NCBI GenBank assembly: GCA_030272155.1
Contig: CP126191.1
Location: forward strand, 5,478,501-5,542,500
Direction of reading: 5' to 3'
From: Tetradesmus obliquus
Taxonomy: Eukaryota > Chlorophyta > Chlorophyceae > Sphaeropleales > Scenedesmaceae
DNA length: 64,000 bases
Shown: one piece after another, positions 31,924 to 45,126 of the stretch
How positions within the stretch are numbered: the first letter of the stretch is position 1
Layout of the letters: each line of letters starts with the position of its first letter
Made by a program: the position numbers and the translations under genes
The notes under the pieces: generated by a model
Databases searched by the model: none
Told to the model about the DNA's origin: nothing
The model's input: the letters and a program-made list of their open reading frames with translations, nothing else

Positions 31924-33317
31924 TCTGACGGAGCCGGAACATACAGCCGTGCAGAAGCGTGCATGCGCTGCGTGCTGCTGCCTTTCTCAGCTGAATGCCA
32001 GGCGGCGTGTGGCATGGCGTATGCGCAGCACAGGCATCAGATGCAGCGATAGCTGCGACATTGGATGCTGACACTGCTGCGCAACAGCTGTAGTCTTGTT
32101 GACAACCATCACTGTGCATTCTTGACTGCTGTGTGACTCCGCATGCATGCGTGCGCCTGACCACGTTACTCATTTTATATACGTAGTATATGTATGGCAC
32201 TGATGGTATTGCCTGTGTCTTGTGTCTTGTGTGGAGGGAGGTGCTGCTTTTCAAGCTTTATTGGTGGTGCAGACCCGCTCCATTTCGCTCCATAGTTGAG
32301 GGTGATGCTGCAATGGCATCAGGTACTAGGCACGGCTGGCACACTGTCAGCGTGGCCAGTGCAAGGCTTCAGGCTGCCTATAAATAGCAAGCAAGCAGCT
32401 GCAACAATCTGAAGCAACAGATGCTTGGGTTTTAGTGATAGCGCTGAGGTGTTCGCATCAGTGCGCTCGGTACAGCTGTGCACCAAACAAGTAGCGCGCT
32501 GGCAGCAGGGGTTAGGATGTTGGCATGTGCATTGATCTACTGAGATGGACATGCTCTGGCCAGATGCTGGGCCAGGTCTGCTTTGAATGCATGTTCTGTG
32601 TGACAGCTTGTTGAGCACCATGCGTAGTAGCCCATACTAGTGTATGCGGCGGCGTTGGGCAACTGTATATGCCTGGGTAACTGAGCTGTGTTTGCAGAGA
32701 GTTGAGGGTGTTTTCAAGGAGCTACGTCATATGATGTGGCTCCTGTAAAAATCGGTGTTAACACCAACAGTTGATAAATGTTGACAATGGCGTTACATAA
32801 GAGTACCCATCTGTACATCACCAGGACACCACCAGGACAGCTGTTCCACCTCAGCTGAGCACAACGGCAAAGTCTACAGCTGCAAGTCCTGACGCATATG
32901 TATGCATAGGTGCAAATGCTGCAGGACATTTCACACCAACTCAGCAATACCCAAGCAATGCACCTCACACTCGTAATTGACAGCAGATGGCTGTCAGCAG
33001 TCTCACAATCGCTGCAGCAGGCATTCATGATGAATGATGCGACACAGGACGTGTTGCAAGAATCATGCTGCAAAAAAGATTGTGTGATACACACTACCTC
33101 CCTCCCACACCCACACTCTCATCCTTATATTGTTCTCTCCACCTCACGCTCCCACCTTCTTAAACCTTCAAATTGCCTGGCTACCTCTTTGCCACTTGAA
33201 GCAACTGCTGACAGTCAGCACACAACCCCTGCCTGCTCGTGTGTGTGTGAACTGACAGGACTGCCGGCAATCTGCTGGTGTGTCGCTATCAACTGCTACT
33301 GGTACAGCTGATTCAGC
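31924..33317. other. Convergent intergenic region, 1.4 kb
   Basis: It lies between the small unknown gene (+) and the glutathione peroxidase (-). It is AT-richer than its surroundings, with only short ORFs. Probably two 3' UTRs; nothing else seen. Confidence 0.45.
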
Positions 33318-35480
33318 TTACAGCAGCTTGGCCAGGTCTGTCTCCAGCTGCTTGGGGGTGGTGGTGGAGCCATACCTGCACACGGAACACACCGCAACAG
33401 GTTATGCGAGTGAGCAGAGGGTCCTGAGGTTCATATCGACTTCTAGTACGAGTGTGCCTTGTGGACTTCATGCTTCACGTTTTTTGGACTGCTGCACTGT
33501 TTGATGGAGCGACCCTTCACCAAAATCCAGCAATTTGTGGTGCTGCGCGTGTACATGTCAGCAATACTATTTCACATTGCTTTGAGAAATCAACAAGTGC
33601 TGCTGCGTCTCACCTGCCCACCACGTTACCCTCCTTGTCCACAAGAAACTGCAACAGGAACAGCACAGCACCGCACAGCAACAGCAGTTTGAAGAGTTTT
33701 TGATGGAGTTCTTAAATGGAGTTTTTAAATAAAAAGCCACGGACAAGATATGAACAAGCGGCATTCCAAGGTGTGCCATGGATGACCCTGTGCATGAGAT
33801 ATACTGGTACAGCCTAACAGCATGGGGAAGCAGGCCTGCCAGCTTTGCCTGTGTTCTGTCTACAGCCCAGGCTGCAGCACGTGCTGCCATTCACAATCCA
33901 GCTGCAGCGCACATGTGCATACGCAGGCCAGCACACCCACCTTTGAAAAGTTCCACTTAATGTCTGAGTTGAGGAAACCACCCTTCTCAGACTTGAGCCT
34001 GCAGCAGACAAGCACAACAGAAACGTCATGCTTTGCAATCTCATGCACTTTGCTTTTTTACCCCCAGGCATTCTGCCAGCTACCCAGCAACGCAATCCGC
34101 AACCTTGCCTGAATGCAGTGAGGTTTGCACCCCCTCAGCTAGTGGAGCCACACATCCAGCACCAGATACGTTGTCTGCCAATGCCTACGCCAGCAGACAC
34201 GCATCACATGCACATGCGTGTTTGCATACAGCCTGACAGCTCAGCAGTGGCGCCTCACCACTTGAAGAGGGGCTCCGCGCTGCCACCGTTCACATCCACC
34301 TTGCCCATGAGGGGGAAGCTCACGCCGTAGCTCTTCTTGGCAAAGGCCTTGATGTCGCTGCAGGCAGCAAGGCAGCAGTGGAACAACAGCAGCGTCTGCA
34401 CACATGCTTAGAATCGTCCTATATACACAGCCACCCAGACATAGCACTGGCAGTGCTGCGCATGCATGCATGACATGTGATGTGGTGTAGCAGGCACAGA
34501 GCTTATCTTAGACAGTGAAAAAGCGCATGCAGGCAGAGCAACATGGTGGTGTCATCAGCAGGTGTCACTCTCACCTGTTGCTGCCTGGCTCCTGCTGGCC
34601 GAACTGGTTACACTGCAGTGCAAAAATGCAGAAGCAAAGGGACAAAGTTAGTGGACACAACATATGCTGTAGATAGAAAGAGCACAGGTCAATGTATATT
34701 TAAAACACCTACTCTATTTTGCTGTCTGTACAGATGAGAAGGGCGCGCATGCACATCAAAAATGGTCGTGTCTTTGTCCAATGCTGTTTCACGTGCTGTT
34801 CCACGCCACACACGTGGCAGCTGCGCAAATGCACAAATACTGTGGGTGCATTGCTTGTTGCAGCGTGTACACAGCCTGCACAGCTCACGGGGAAGCCCAG
34901 CACCACGAGGCCCTTGCTGCTGTACTTCTGGTACAGGTCCTGCAGCTCGGCGTACTGCGGGGTGAAGCCACAGGCGCTGGCCAGGTTCACCACCAGCACC
35001 ACCTTGCCCTTGTACTTGTCCATCTTGGTGGCGCGGCCATCAATGTCCTGCAAGCAGGCAACAGCAGCAGGTGCGCAGCAGTCCAATGACAAGTCAGCTG
35101 CAGGCATGTGGTGTGTGGTGTGTGGTGCAACTGTGCACACCACAGCAAGCTCTCTGGGAAAACAGATCGCTGGGGTGCTGCTGCTACTGTCTGTGGCAGC
35201 AACCACATGATTTTATCTTCACCTGCTGAATAACAAAGAGGCTGAGCTGCTGATGCTCAGGCATGGCAACTTGGTGCCAGGACAGATTGGGCCTGACAAG
35301 CCAGCAACCACCACATCAGGTACTTGCCTGGACATTGAAGGAGTAGAACTCGCTGACAGTAGCGGTGGATCCCTTGGAACCGAAGAATGCCCTGACCTCC
35401 ACGGAGCGCACACGCTTGCTGAGTGCTGCCCTGCTGGCACCGCAGGCCCTCACTGTACCGGCGCGCAGAGATGCCTGCAT
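33318..35480 (-). CDS. GPX: Glutathione peroxidase, plastid-type leader
   Basis: Seven exons on the minus strand: 35480-35328, 35047-34889, 34612-34575, 34357-34259, 33998-33941, 33648-33614 and 33375-33318, giving 199 residues with all phases closing. The enzyme reduces H2O2 and lipid hydroperoxides, in algae and plants usually with thioredoxin as donor. The N-terminus (MQASLRAGTVRACGASRAAL) is rich in Ala, Ser and Arg and lacks acids, as in a chloroplast transit peptide. Motifs: DIDGRATKMDKYKGKVVLVV, peroxidatic Cys in LASACGFT (Cys, not Sec), the block around CNQFGQQEPGS, FPLMGKVDVNG, and the catalytic Trp-Asn of KWNFSKFLVDKEGNVVGRY. Intron 1 starts with GC (CAG-GCAAGT), a GC-AG intron. 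Confidence 0.95.
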
Positions 35481-37024
35481 TGTGTCGACTTGGTGGATTG
35501 AATTAAAAGAATGTTGTTGTTTGGAGCGACTGTGGTTAAATGTGGATCGTTCGGACTTAAGTACGGTGGTAGAAGTTCACTCACCTGCGTTCCTGACCAC
35601 AGGTAGTTATAACGCTTCACCTGTCCGGATGCTGATCTTCTGACCAGAAAGGAAAAATACTTTTACTGCTTACTGTAGTTCGTAAGATTCAGACATCATC
35701 ACCACGGCGTTGAGATGGCTGACTGCATATTACGATTTCTTTGCAGATTGCCTGACTCCTGCCAGCGAAGTATACAGAGGACTTCCTGCAAATAATATTT
35801 TTTTTGCTGGTTGGGTGCACCTTTCAACGGCCACTGCAAGCCGTTGCAGGGTCAGCTGCTTAATTATGTGCGAGCTGTATTTGCTCTGGCTTTGCTGCCA
35901 GCAGCACGCTACTGAACCAGCACCAGCTACTGAACCAGCACCGTGCACTGTCTCTTCGTCACCAGCAAGTCCACCATCACGACGTGTACACCTGGTACCA
36001 ATTATCCCATGAGAGCCATAAGTCATCAGCAGAATCACATGTTACCACCTGTTGTAAGCGCACTGGTCACCTACAAGAAGTCAAGTACAATAATCTCTGA
36101 TCCCACTTTGCAGTGGTTGCAAATCAATCACATGTGTGCACCACATCCTATCCATGTATGCATCTCCTCCTCACAACGTCTAATGACAACAGCACGGCAT
36201 CACCTCCGAGCTGCTTACTCACTACGAGCAAGCTGAGACACACAACTCTCCTTCATTTGCACAAACAGACAGCAGCCTTGAGCACTTCAAGCACTGCAGC
36301 AACAACAAGATATAATCTGCACCCAGGCAATGGCTGATGCCACGAATCACCAGCAAGCCATGGGTTCACCACCAGTGCTTGACAAAAAAACTTCAAGGAC
36401 CTGGCCAACACATGCACCTGTCACAGTGCAGCAAACACTACATGCTGATGGTACTGTAACATACAGGTTTGGCAGACAATCACACATGGCACCAAGCAAC
36501 GATACTGATGCGCAACACTCATCAACACTGCCAACCATACCTCATGCTGCCGGGCACGCAGACTATCACCACCCCTGCCTCTTGCCCGTCACTTCTGCAC
36601 ATATCAGAGATCCAGACCCTACCCCAACCCACCCACCCACCCCGCAATGATGGTACGCTGTTATAAAGGAAGAGAGGAGATACAACCCGCATGCATGCCT
36701 ACATGCATGCCCATGGCAGCGCCAGTGATACACACTCCTGGAGGGTTCTGCTGGGTTTAATTCGTCAGTTCTCCTCGTCACGGTCCACTGCCATCTCAAA
36801 GATGATAGATACAAACAAACACGTGCCCAGGCCTAAGCAGCAGAGCACCCAACAATACTACATTCGGCCGCCGTGCATGGCTACTAATGTACACATCCTC
36901 TGCAGCAAGGACTTGTCTGCAGGGGAAAAAATATCAAGTGCTAGGACAAATCAATCGCATTGCCAACGCCAGCAATCGACTGAAATGAAGGTACCAGTGT
37001 AGCCATGCCAACTGCTGCGGCTGA
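35481..37024. other. Intergenic region, 1.5 kb
   Basis: It lies upstream of the peroxidase and downstream of the zinc-finger gene, both minus-strand. A 106-codon plus ORF at 36330-36650 has no domain. An 18 bp unit (actgaaccagcaccagct) is duplicated at about 35910-35942. Promoter and 3' UTR space otherwise. Confidence 0.4.
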
Positions 37025-37922
37025 TCAAAGGTTCTCCTTCCTGATCTTGATCAGGCGCGGCACTGCTTTGCCGTTGCCACCACAACTCTTGCACCTCGTG
37101 TACCCTGTTTTTGAACACGAGTTGCAGCCCACGTCGCCGTCTGACCAGCGCGTGCACATGCACGCCTCATAACCACTGCCACCACAAGATGGGCATGCTG
37201 TGCCAGTGGAACTGTCGAAACGGTCCTGCAGTCATTAACACACAGTGAGGATCATTATATGGCAGGTAGCAGATCAGCGCGAGGACTAGCCCATACGCGA
37301 CCAGACCACTACTACTGCTAGGCGTCTTGCAAGTAGCTGCAGCTGCTATCCTGCATCATGCCCTGACTGCAAGAGCACATCCGGCTCTACCCAGAGCAAC
37401 TTCAGCAAACACCGACTGTTCAGATACCCAGGCGCTGATGCCCGTCCACCTCTGATCTCATCACCACACCCTCCCCAGGCCTCAGCCCCCACGCAACCAT
37501 GACTGCATCGACTGGCTGGCCACCTTGATGAGCGACCACATGTTTGGCATGGTTCTATCATGGGAACTTGCAATCGGCGTTGATGCACAAGGCTGGGCCT
37601 TCTTCCGAGCATGCATCGACCACAGAGTGCTGACAGCACACGCCTGCGTTGCTGAACCTACACCATGCCCTGGCAACCGACCGCCCACCTGCTCTATTGT
37701 TGTCTCCTGCTTGCTTAAAAGGTAGGCTCCGACTGCGATGATGCCAGTGGAGACCAGCTGGCCCACGAATGCAGGGGGCAGAGCTGCAGACTGCACTTGC
37801 CGCACTCCAGACGAGCTGCCATGTGTACTGCGCAGCGGAAGCCGTGGTGTGTGGCAGCGCAGTGTGCTGTGGGCGCAGCAACCAGCCTTGCCACTCACAC
37901 CTGCCTTGTGGCTGGCATGCAT
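37025..37922 (-). CDS. DnaJ-type cysteine-rich zinc-finger protein, membrane-anchored
   Basis: Two exons (37922-37689 and 37225-37025) give about 144 residues. The N-terminus is Ser/His/Arg-rich without early acids and reads like a plastid transit peptide. A hydrophobic helix follows (FVGQLVSTGIIAVGAYLL). Exon 2 holds four Cys pairs: CPSCGGSG, then an atypical CMC with TRWSDGDVGC, then CNSC with GYTRC, then CKSCGGNG, ending in AVPRLIKIRKENL. This is the CXXCXGXG zinc-finger of DnaJ without a J domain, as in small plastid proteins that help fold or assemble photosynthetic complexes (BSD2-, PSA2- and LQY1-like groups). I cannot assign it to one of these. The start at 37922 is chosen because it gives the leader-plus-helix layout. 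Confidence 0.8.
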
Positions 37923-38105
37923 GGCGCTGTGTCTAGAGATATGCCGGGTGCTGAAAAGTGGATAAAAAGCAGCTGATCCACAAGACGGGTAGCAGCGAAG
38001 CGGCTTGAGCTCAAGCTGTGTGCAAGGCCCGTGTTCAACGCGTCTTCTTGCTGAGTGATGTGCTTTAGCTGCTTGAATGTTGCAGACTGTCAACTGCGGC
38101 CACTT
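37923..38105. promoter_or_regulatory. Short divergent promoter region
   Basis: 183 bp separate the zinc-finger gene start (-) from the proposed kinase exon 1 (+). If kinase exon 1 is right, both genes share this promoter. No specific element is assigned. Confidence 0.3.
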
Positions 38106-41077
38106 ATGAAGCGAAAGAAGGTGAAGTGGCTGCGCAGGAGCGCGCCAATGAGGTCAGCATACCTCAGCGTCGCCGAAACCCCACGGACTCGACGTAACAC
38201 CGCACTATCGCACACGCTAACCAACACACATCCAGTGCAAATCCCTTTTGTTCGTTTATTTTTGGTTTGAGGCTGAGGGTTGCTGGCGCCACACAAAGTA
38301 ACAATTTTGAAAAAGCTGGGCTTGCCTAGCATGGTGCACTGGCAATCTTTCTAGTCAGCAATGCACTAGCCTGTACTCAAAGTTGTGATTAGGGGTAGTT
38401 ATGGGCGACTGCTTTAACAAAAGCAGCAGCCAGGTGGCAGTCCTGTGCAGTACAGCACAGTACAGCATGCGCATGCAAGGGGGTGGGGCACACCTCCAGC
38501 TTCAGCCAGAGACACCGCACAACATTGAATCTGACAGATATTGAAGTCACAATGACTGTGGTTGCTGCGGCATGGGGGGCGTGCACAACCATGCTGGCAG
38601 CAGGTCCAGATGCCAGCATCAGCAGCCTGATGGAAGGCAGCATTACAATAACAGAGGGGCAACACAGAACGCTGTGTGAGTCCTGCAGGATACCAGACAG
38701 TTTGAAGCCACCAGATGGTGCATGGTGAGGTCCAATGACGTGCCAGCAGCAGGATGCATCGCAGCACTCGAGCGCATGATGTCCAGCCTATAGTGAAGCT
38801 GGTGCAGCGGCTAGCTGGTGCAGCACTGATATGGGTCTGTTTCACACTATGCTGTGCCACCTCACGATTTTCTGCAGGCATGTGGACCAGTTTGAGCTGG
38901 TGGAGGAGCTGTACCATGGCAAAACTTCGACCTTGCATGAGGCCCAACACAGGGCCAGCGGGCTGCATGTAGCCATCAAGCAGTACAAGAAGAGCCACCT
39001 GACACCACTCAGCAAGTGAGGTTCATGGCGCCGCATGAACCCGCATGAACCCTGCTGGTGGCATGCTACGTTTAGCTGGAAACCTGCTGACTTCTAAATA
39101 CTTGCAGGCAGGCCAGCACCAAGTGCAACACCAATGCAGCAGTGGTAGCCAGCTTCTGGGCAAGCCCGTCTGTGAAAAGCTCCGGTGTTTTTGGTACGGC
39201 CCGCCTGTTAACCAGCATCTGCAAACTCTTGCAGGTTCCAGATTGAGCGTGAAGTGCGCATCCACATCACGCTGCGCCACCCACACATCATCGAGCTGCT
39301 GGCTGCCTTTGAAGACCCAGAGCATGTGTACCTGGTGCAGGTAGGGTGCTGGTGCAGGTGGCCTTCAGGCAGTTCCATTGGTTGGCAGCTGGAACCAGTG
39401 CCAAGACAGCACGGGCATTGTCTGTACAGCACGTGGAAAAACACATGTGAGCTGCCAGCTCATGGCGAGCACACTTGGTGTGGTGTTGGAAAGGCAGGCA
39501 ACAGCAGCGGCAACAGGTGTGTGTGTACCAGCAGCAGCAAGCTGGGCTCCATGATAGTTCAGGCTGCGGCTTCTGTTGTTGCTGCTTGCAGGAATTCGCT
39601 CCTGGTGGCGACCTTTTTGAGGCGCTGAAGCACCAGTCGTCCATGATGTACGGGGAGCTGGAGGCAGTTGGCCGCTTCATGCATCCATGCCTGCAGGCAC
39701 TGGCATACCTGCACGACAGGGTGAGAGCAGCAGCATCAGGACCAGCAGCAGCAACAGTACTGCACAAGCAGCTATGCACACACGAGCTATTGTTGTCTTC
39801 GGCAGTGCTGTGCTGCTTACGCTGCGCCTGACGGATTGGAGTGCAGATGTAAAAAATGGAAGTGGACACTGCCGCCCCATAATGCTAAGGGTCATCTTGC
39901 CTGCTGCCGTCTTCATTCATGTTTCGTATGTTTCAGGGCATTGTGCATCGTGACCTGAAGCCCGAGAACGTGCTGCTGGGTGCTGGCGGCGCCCTCAAGC
40001 TGGCAGACTTTGGCCTAGCCATCGATACGCACCAGGAACGGCCCGTCACACGCGCAGGCACATTGGACTACATGGCACCAGAGGTAAGACGTCTGCATGC
40101 GCAGAGCTTCAAGTGCATTGGGCTGCTGGCGGAGCACTGAGGCGGCAGGCAGCAGCAGCTGAAGCTGCGGTGCGTTCTGCTGCAACCCAGGAGACAGGTG
40201 GCAAGTTGCTAGTGCCTGGTTTTCTTTGTTGTGGTGCATCAATGCAAGGTGTCCTTGACTGGATGCACTGTCACCGCTGTTGCCAGGTGCTGGTGTGTCC
40301 TGACAAGAAGCAGCCAGAGGAGAACAAGGACAAGGCATCACTCGGCTATGATGAGCAGGTGAGACACCACAGAAGGTGGCTGCATGAGTTTGCACGTACT
40401 GCCGGCGCCACCTTGCTGACCTCTGCGCATGCTTGGTGCAGTGCACCTTGGTGACATTCCCAGCGCGCATGCGAGCAAGCACAACCAACATTTGGCCATG
40501 TCAAGCAACAATGTGTGTACAGTGCAGAGTGCAGCATTTTGTCCTGGCGACCAGCGCCTTCAGCTGCCCTCTCCTGCTGCTCATGCCATGCTAGGTTGAT
40601 GCATGGGCTGCCGGGTGCCTCGCTGCGGAGCTGATCACTGGCGCGCCTCCCTTTGAGTCTGAAAGCCGCTCGACCACATATCAGCTGATCATGTACAGAG
40701 AGGCGCGCCTGCCCAGCAAGCTCAGCCAGGCAGCACGCAACTTTATATCGGCGGCCCTCATCAAGGTGTGTGGTGCTGCAGCTGCAACCACAGCAGCATA
40801 TGCCAACTGATATGCGCTGGCTCTGCCCTTCGCGCACGGCGCCGTTGCCGTGCCAGCCCAGCAGGTCACTGCTTGTCCATGAGTGCTGCTGCAGCTATGC
40901 GGGTACCAGGTTATTCAAGCTTAGAACTGACAGACTCCTGGTGATGCTGTGGTGCATGCTTCTGCAGGATTCTCGTCAGCGTGCCACCATCCATCAGCTG
41001 CTGCAGCATGAGTGGATCAGCAACAGTCTGCAGGAATACCAGCAAACAGCAGCAGAAGCAGCGGTGGCAGCAGCAGC

Positions 41078-41108
<31 letters not shown>

Positions 41109-43964
41109 CAGGAGCCAGCAGCGCTGCTGCAGCCACCTGCTGGCACCATGCCGACACGCGTGTCTGTGGAATTTTCTGAAACTGCCACACAGCATTGCAC
41201 AAGTACCAGTGACAATGCAGCAAGCCAGCCTCAGGCAGGCACAGCTGCTGACAGCAGCAATCGCAGGAGCAGCAGCAGCCATGACAGCAGCAGGCACAGC
41301 AGCAGCAGCAGCAGTAGCTTGGCTGCTGCCTGCAATGGCGACAGCACTGTGCAGGTTGGCAGCTGCATGGCATCAGCGGTGTCAGCTGGCCGGGTAGCGC
41401 TTACAACCCGAGTCAAGTTGGCACCGCTCGAGGCACCCAACAGCAGGGGCAGCATCAACAGCAGTGTCCTGCAAGCAGCACCTGCTGGGCAGACAGCAGC
41501 TTTTGCTGCTGGCACTGCACCTGCTGCTCCTGCAGCTGGCAGCAGTGCTGCAAGGAACAATGATCATGCTAATGCTAACTTGCAGACTCTACATGTTGGC
41601 AGCAGCATTGGCGGAGCAGCCGCCATTGCCAATGCATTTGACACAGGAACAGGCGAACCATCTGTCAGCAGTACAAACTGTGCAAGTGCAGCACAGCAGG
41701 AGCCAGCACTTGTGCTACAAGACCGTGAAGCAGCAATAGCAGATCCGTTTGTGTCTGAAGCAACAGCAGCAGCCAGCACAGAGGTGGCTGTTCTCATTAC
41801 GCGCAGCAGAGATGGCAGTGCAGCAAACTGTGCAGGGGCGGCTGCGGTAAACAGTTCTGTTGCAGCTGCAAAGGCGGTTGCAGTGGCAGCTGAAGCGCAA
41901 GAACCCGCTGATGAAGCAGAAGCAGCTGCAGCAACAGCAGCAGCCACCAGGAAGGCTCGGCTGGCACGCGCCAGCAGCCACCATGGGCACAGGCTGCACA
42001 AGATCTTCTACCCCCATGACAAGCACAGGCGCTCCAGCTTCTGCAACGCACAGTGGGACGACTTCATCGACACTTCAGCACACAGCTTCAGCAGCAGCGC
42101 TGCAGCTGCGGCCGAAGCCATTGCAGCGTCGCCGGACGACGCTGCTGGTGACAGCGCTGCATGTGGTGCTGGTGATGAAGGTGCTGCTGGTGCTGCCTGC
42201 AGTGTGAGTGGTGGCCTGCTGGGGCTGGTGCATGCTGGCAGCATGCGCACCAGCATGGTGTCATCCGGCAGCTTCAGCCAGCTGCAGCAAAGCTTGCGCA
42301 GGCGGCCATCAGCAACCGCTACAGTGCTGGCAGGCGCAGATGGCACAGGCGTGGTGCCGAGGGGGCCACACAGCTTCAGCATGAGTGGCGCCAGCGCTGC
42401 ATTGGCACAGCAGGCAGTGCTAGCATCGCTGGCTGATGCAGATCAGCAGGCGCCAGCAGCAGTGCTGTCTACTGCTGCCTCTGGCTCGGTGCACCTGCTA
42501 GCAGCAACCGACTTTGAGGACATGATTGCGCTGGGCCCCACCCCCAGCAACGCACTCAGCAGCCTGGGCCTTATCATGCCTGCCGCAGATGCAGCAGCAG
42601 CAGCAGTGGGAGCCCGCAGCTGCAGCTTCAGTGGCGCTGCTGCATCCTGCGGCTTGCAAGGCTGTGGCACAGCAGCTTCTGGCGGTGAGGCAGCTGCTGG
42701 CAGGGCACTGTCGACGCTGACTGGCAGCAACCTGGATGACTTCATTGCCACATCAGCAACCCCAGGAGGCCGCGTGAGCCTGCTGCATGTCAGCAGGACC
42801 AGCTCATCTGCCAACATGGCGGGCGCGACAGGCTCAGCGCGCTGTACTGCATCACCGCCTCCATCACCAGGCGGCACTGCAGCTGCAGCAGGCAGCAGCA
42901 GCACCAGCTTCAGCAGAAGCTTTAGCAGCAGTCTCGTAGTCACTATGAGCAGTCCAAGGCCTAGCATTGTCAAAGGTGCTGCAGCCGGCTTGGTTGGCCA
43001 ACCAGTAGCTGCAGCTGCAGATGCCACTGGCAAGCCTGTTGGGCTGGGAGCCAAGCTTGCGGCTCGCTTGAGCTGCGTGCTGCCGGGAGATGGTGGGTCG
43101 GTCCTGCAGCATGCTGAGACCTCCCTGCCTGCTGACTTCCAGCGGGAAGGCTGCAGCACACCCACAGGCGGCAGGAAAGTTGTGTGGGCTGATGAGGCAG
43201 CAGAGCCAGCCGGTGGCAGGAGCAGCAGGCCAGCATCTGGCTGCGGCAGTGGAGCCAGAAGCTGCACATGTGGCAGTAGTGCTGAAGACCAGACTTGTTT
43301 GCAGTCAGAGGGCGCTCGTCAGCAACGTGATGCCAGTGTGACGCTGCAGCGCTGCAGCAGCCAGCAAGCGGCGGCGCAGCCCTTGCAGCAAGCAGCAAGG
43401 CAGCAGGCAGGCAGTGCTGCCTCGGGCTCGCAGTTCCATGTGCCCCCCAGTGGTGTGCTGTCTGGTGAGATGCCTTGCTGCCCAAGCGGGGTGCTAGCAA
43501 GCAAAGCCGCCCTGGCATCAGGCGTGCTGAGGCACCGCAGCACTAGCTGCTCACCTGGAGACCTGAGAGTAGCTGCAGCAGGCACCATGGGCCAGCAGCA
43601 GCAGCAGCAGAGCAACAGGAGCGGCCGACCAGCCTACGTGGGCCGGCGCTCAAGCAGCAGCAGTGGGGCCTCTCCTGTGTTTGAAGCAGCTGTCCCATTT
43701 GGCGCGATAAGCGGAGGGTTGCTGCGGCGTGGCGGGACGGCATCGCAAAGCATGGCCAACCTGGGTATGGCAGGTGCAGGCAGCGCCGGCATGCTGCAGG
43801 GGCCTGGAGTAGATTCAGAGGATGAGATCGTGACACGGCAGCGCGCCAAGTCCTTCACGGCAGGGACAAGTCCCATGTTGGCAGCTGGCAGCCGCAAGCA
43901 CGGAGCACTGACACCAACAAGGGTGGCAGCTGCTAGTGTGCTGCAGCGCAGCTGGGGCGTGTGA
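38106..43964 (+). CDS. Aurora-like Ser/Thr protein kinase with long tail (CALK-like)
   Basis: Nine exons: 38106-38152 (tentative, [15 protein letters not shown]), 38878-39015, 39235-39340, 39592-39720, 39937-40083, 40287-40358, 40595-40765 and 40968-43964 carry the frame; the count depends on exon 1. The model is about 1268 residues with matching phases. The kinase domain is complete: a Gly-poor loop ([13 protein letters not shown]), [43 protein letters not shown], and [19 protein letters not shown]. An extra exon ([17 protein letters not shown]) inserts between APE and DAWA. Sequence and layout recall the Chlamydomonas aurora-like kinase CALK, which acts in cilium disassembly and length sensing. 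The tail of about 950 residues is Ala/Ser-rich with spaced [DE]D[FM]I motifs and repeated SGVL. It ends only 1.2 kb from a convergent CDK20-like kinase. Confidence 0.82.
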
Positions 43965-45126
43965 CAGCTGTAGGACACAGACTGTGTGCAGTTTGTCCCC
44001 TGTCAACAGTTTCAACTTTCAGCTGTGTCCGAAAGCGGCGTGCCACAACAGTGTTTCCGGCAGGGCACGGCATTGCGTCTCGCGGTAGGCTGGTGTGCAT
44101 CACACCTGTTGCTGCAACAGCGCGCCGTTCAACCTGTCTTGCAACCTGATCCTTGCCGTTATGCTATGTTGGCAGCCCACACGATGACTGAGCAGCCCTT
44201 CTTGTCTTGCAATGCTCTTTCTTGCACATATGGTGCAGCTGGTCTCTGTAGCTCTCTGCGATCTCTTGACTGTGTGTGCAACACTGTTGTGCGTGGAGGA
44301 TTGGGGCCCTGCTGGGCTTTACAATGTTTTGCCCTCAGCATGGCTTCACCTGCGCAGTAGCATAACTGTGCGCGGCCTTCTGCCTGCAGCTTGACATTGA
44401 TCCATGGACTTTGCGCACCGTGCTGTCTGTGGCCACCTACCGAAGCAGCTATGTGTTGTGACTGTTGTTTTTCCGTTGGCCAGGCGCAAGAGCTGTGATC
44501 TAGCTAGCGTGTAGCCACTCAGGAACTGCCCATGCTAGCTAGCCAGAGGTTGATGATGAGCTTATTGTTAACAAAACCTGGCATGCATCTGTTCTTTTTG
44601 CGCAAGGATTGTTGACCACACAGTACACCACACTATGGCAGGTCATGTCTATGCTGGTCAGGAGCTAACAGTCTTATAAGTGTTGGTGAAGCATGTGTCC
44701 ACACGTGTGATGATGGTGCACAGCTGCAGTGACCCTTCACCACACTGAACAATGGCTCCATGGCACGTTGAGTTTTTTGACATACAATGTTCAGCCTTGA
44801 CAGCTGCATGGCCCGTGCTTTGGTTCGGTCACAACATATATATGGCCATTTACCATGAACTTTAAGCAGCATGAACTGCAAGGGGTCGATGGGACAGGCT
44901 GCAGCTCCTCTCAGCAGTCGAATATAATGTGGCTTGACCATGCTGTGTAGCTTGGATATTCTGCGTGACCAGTGTGCTGCTGACCATGCAGCACACAGCA
45001 TACTGTGTTGCCAACACTGCCGCCTGTCTTGTTTCTACCAAGTTGGCAGTGGTGTTGCTGTGTGCTCATCACAATCCCGTTGTAGGATGAGTGAAAAAAA
45101 GCACTGTGTGTGGCTTGGCATGCCTG
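43965..45126. other. Convergent intergenic region between the two kinases
   Basis: No coding signal. It is less GC-rich than the flanking exons and presumably holds both 3' UTRs. Confidence 0.45.

Noticed and set aside
36330..36650. 106-codon plus-strand ORF between peroxidase and zinc-finger genes
   Set aside because: It has an ATG and a fairly protein-like middle, but no domain, splice partner or other support.
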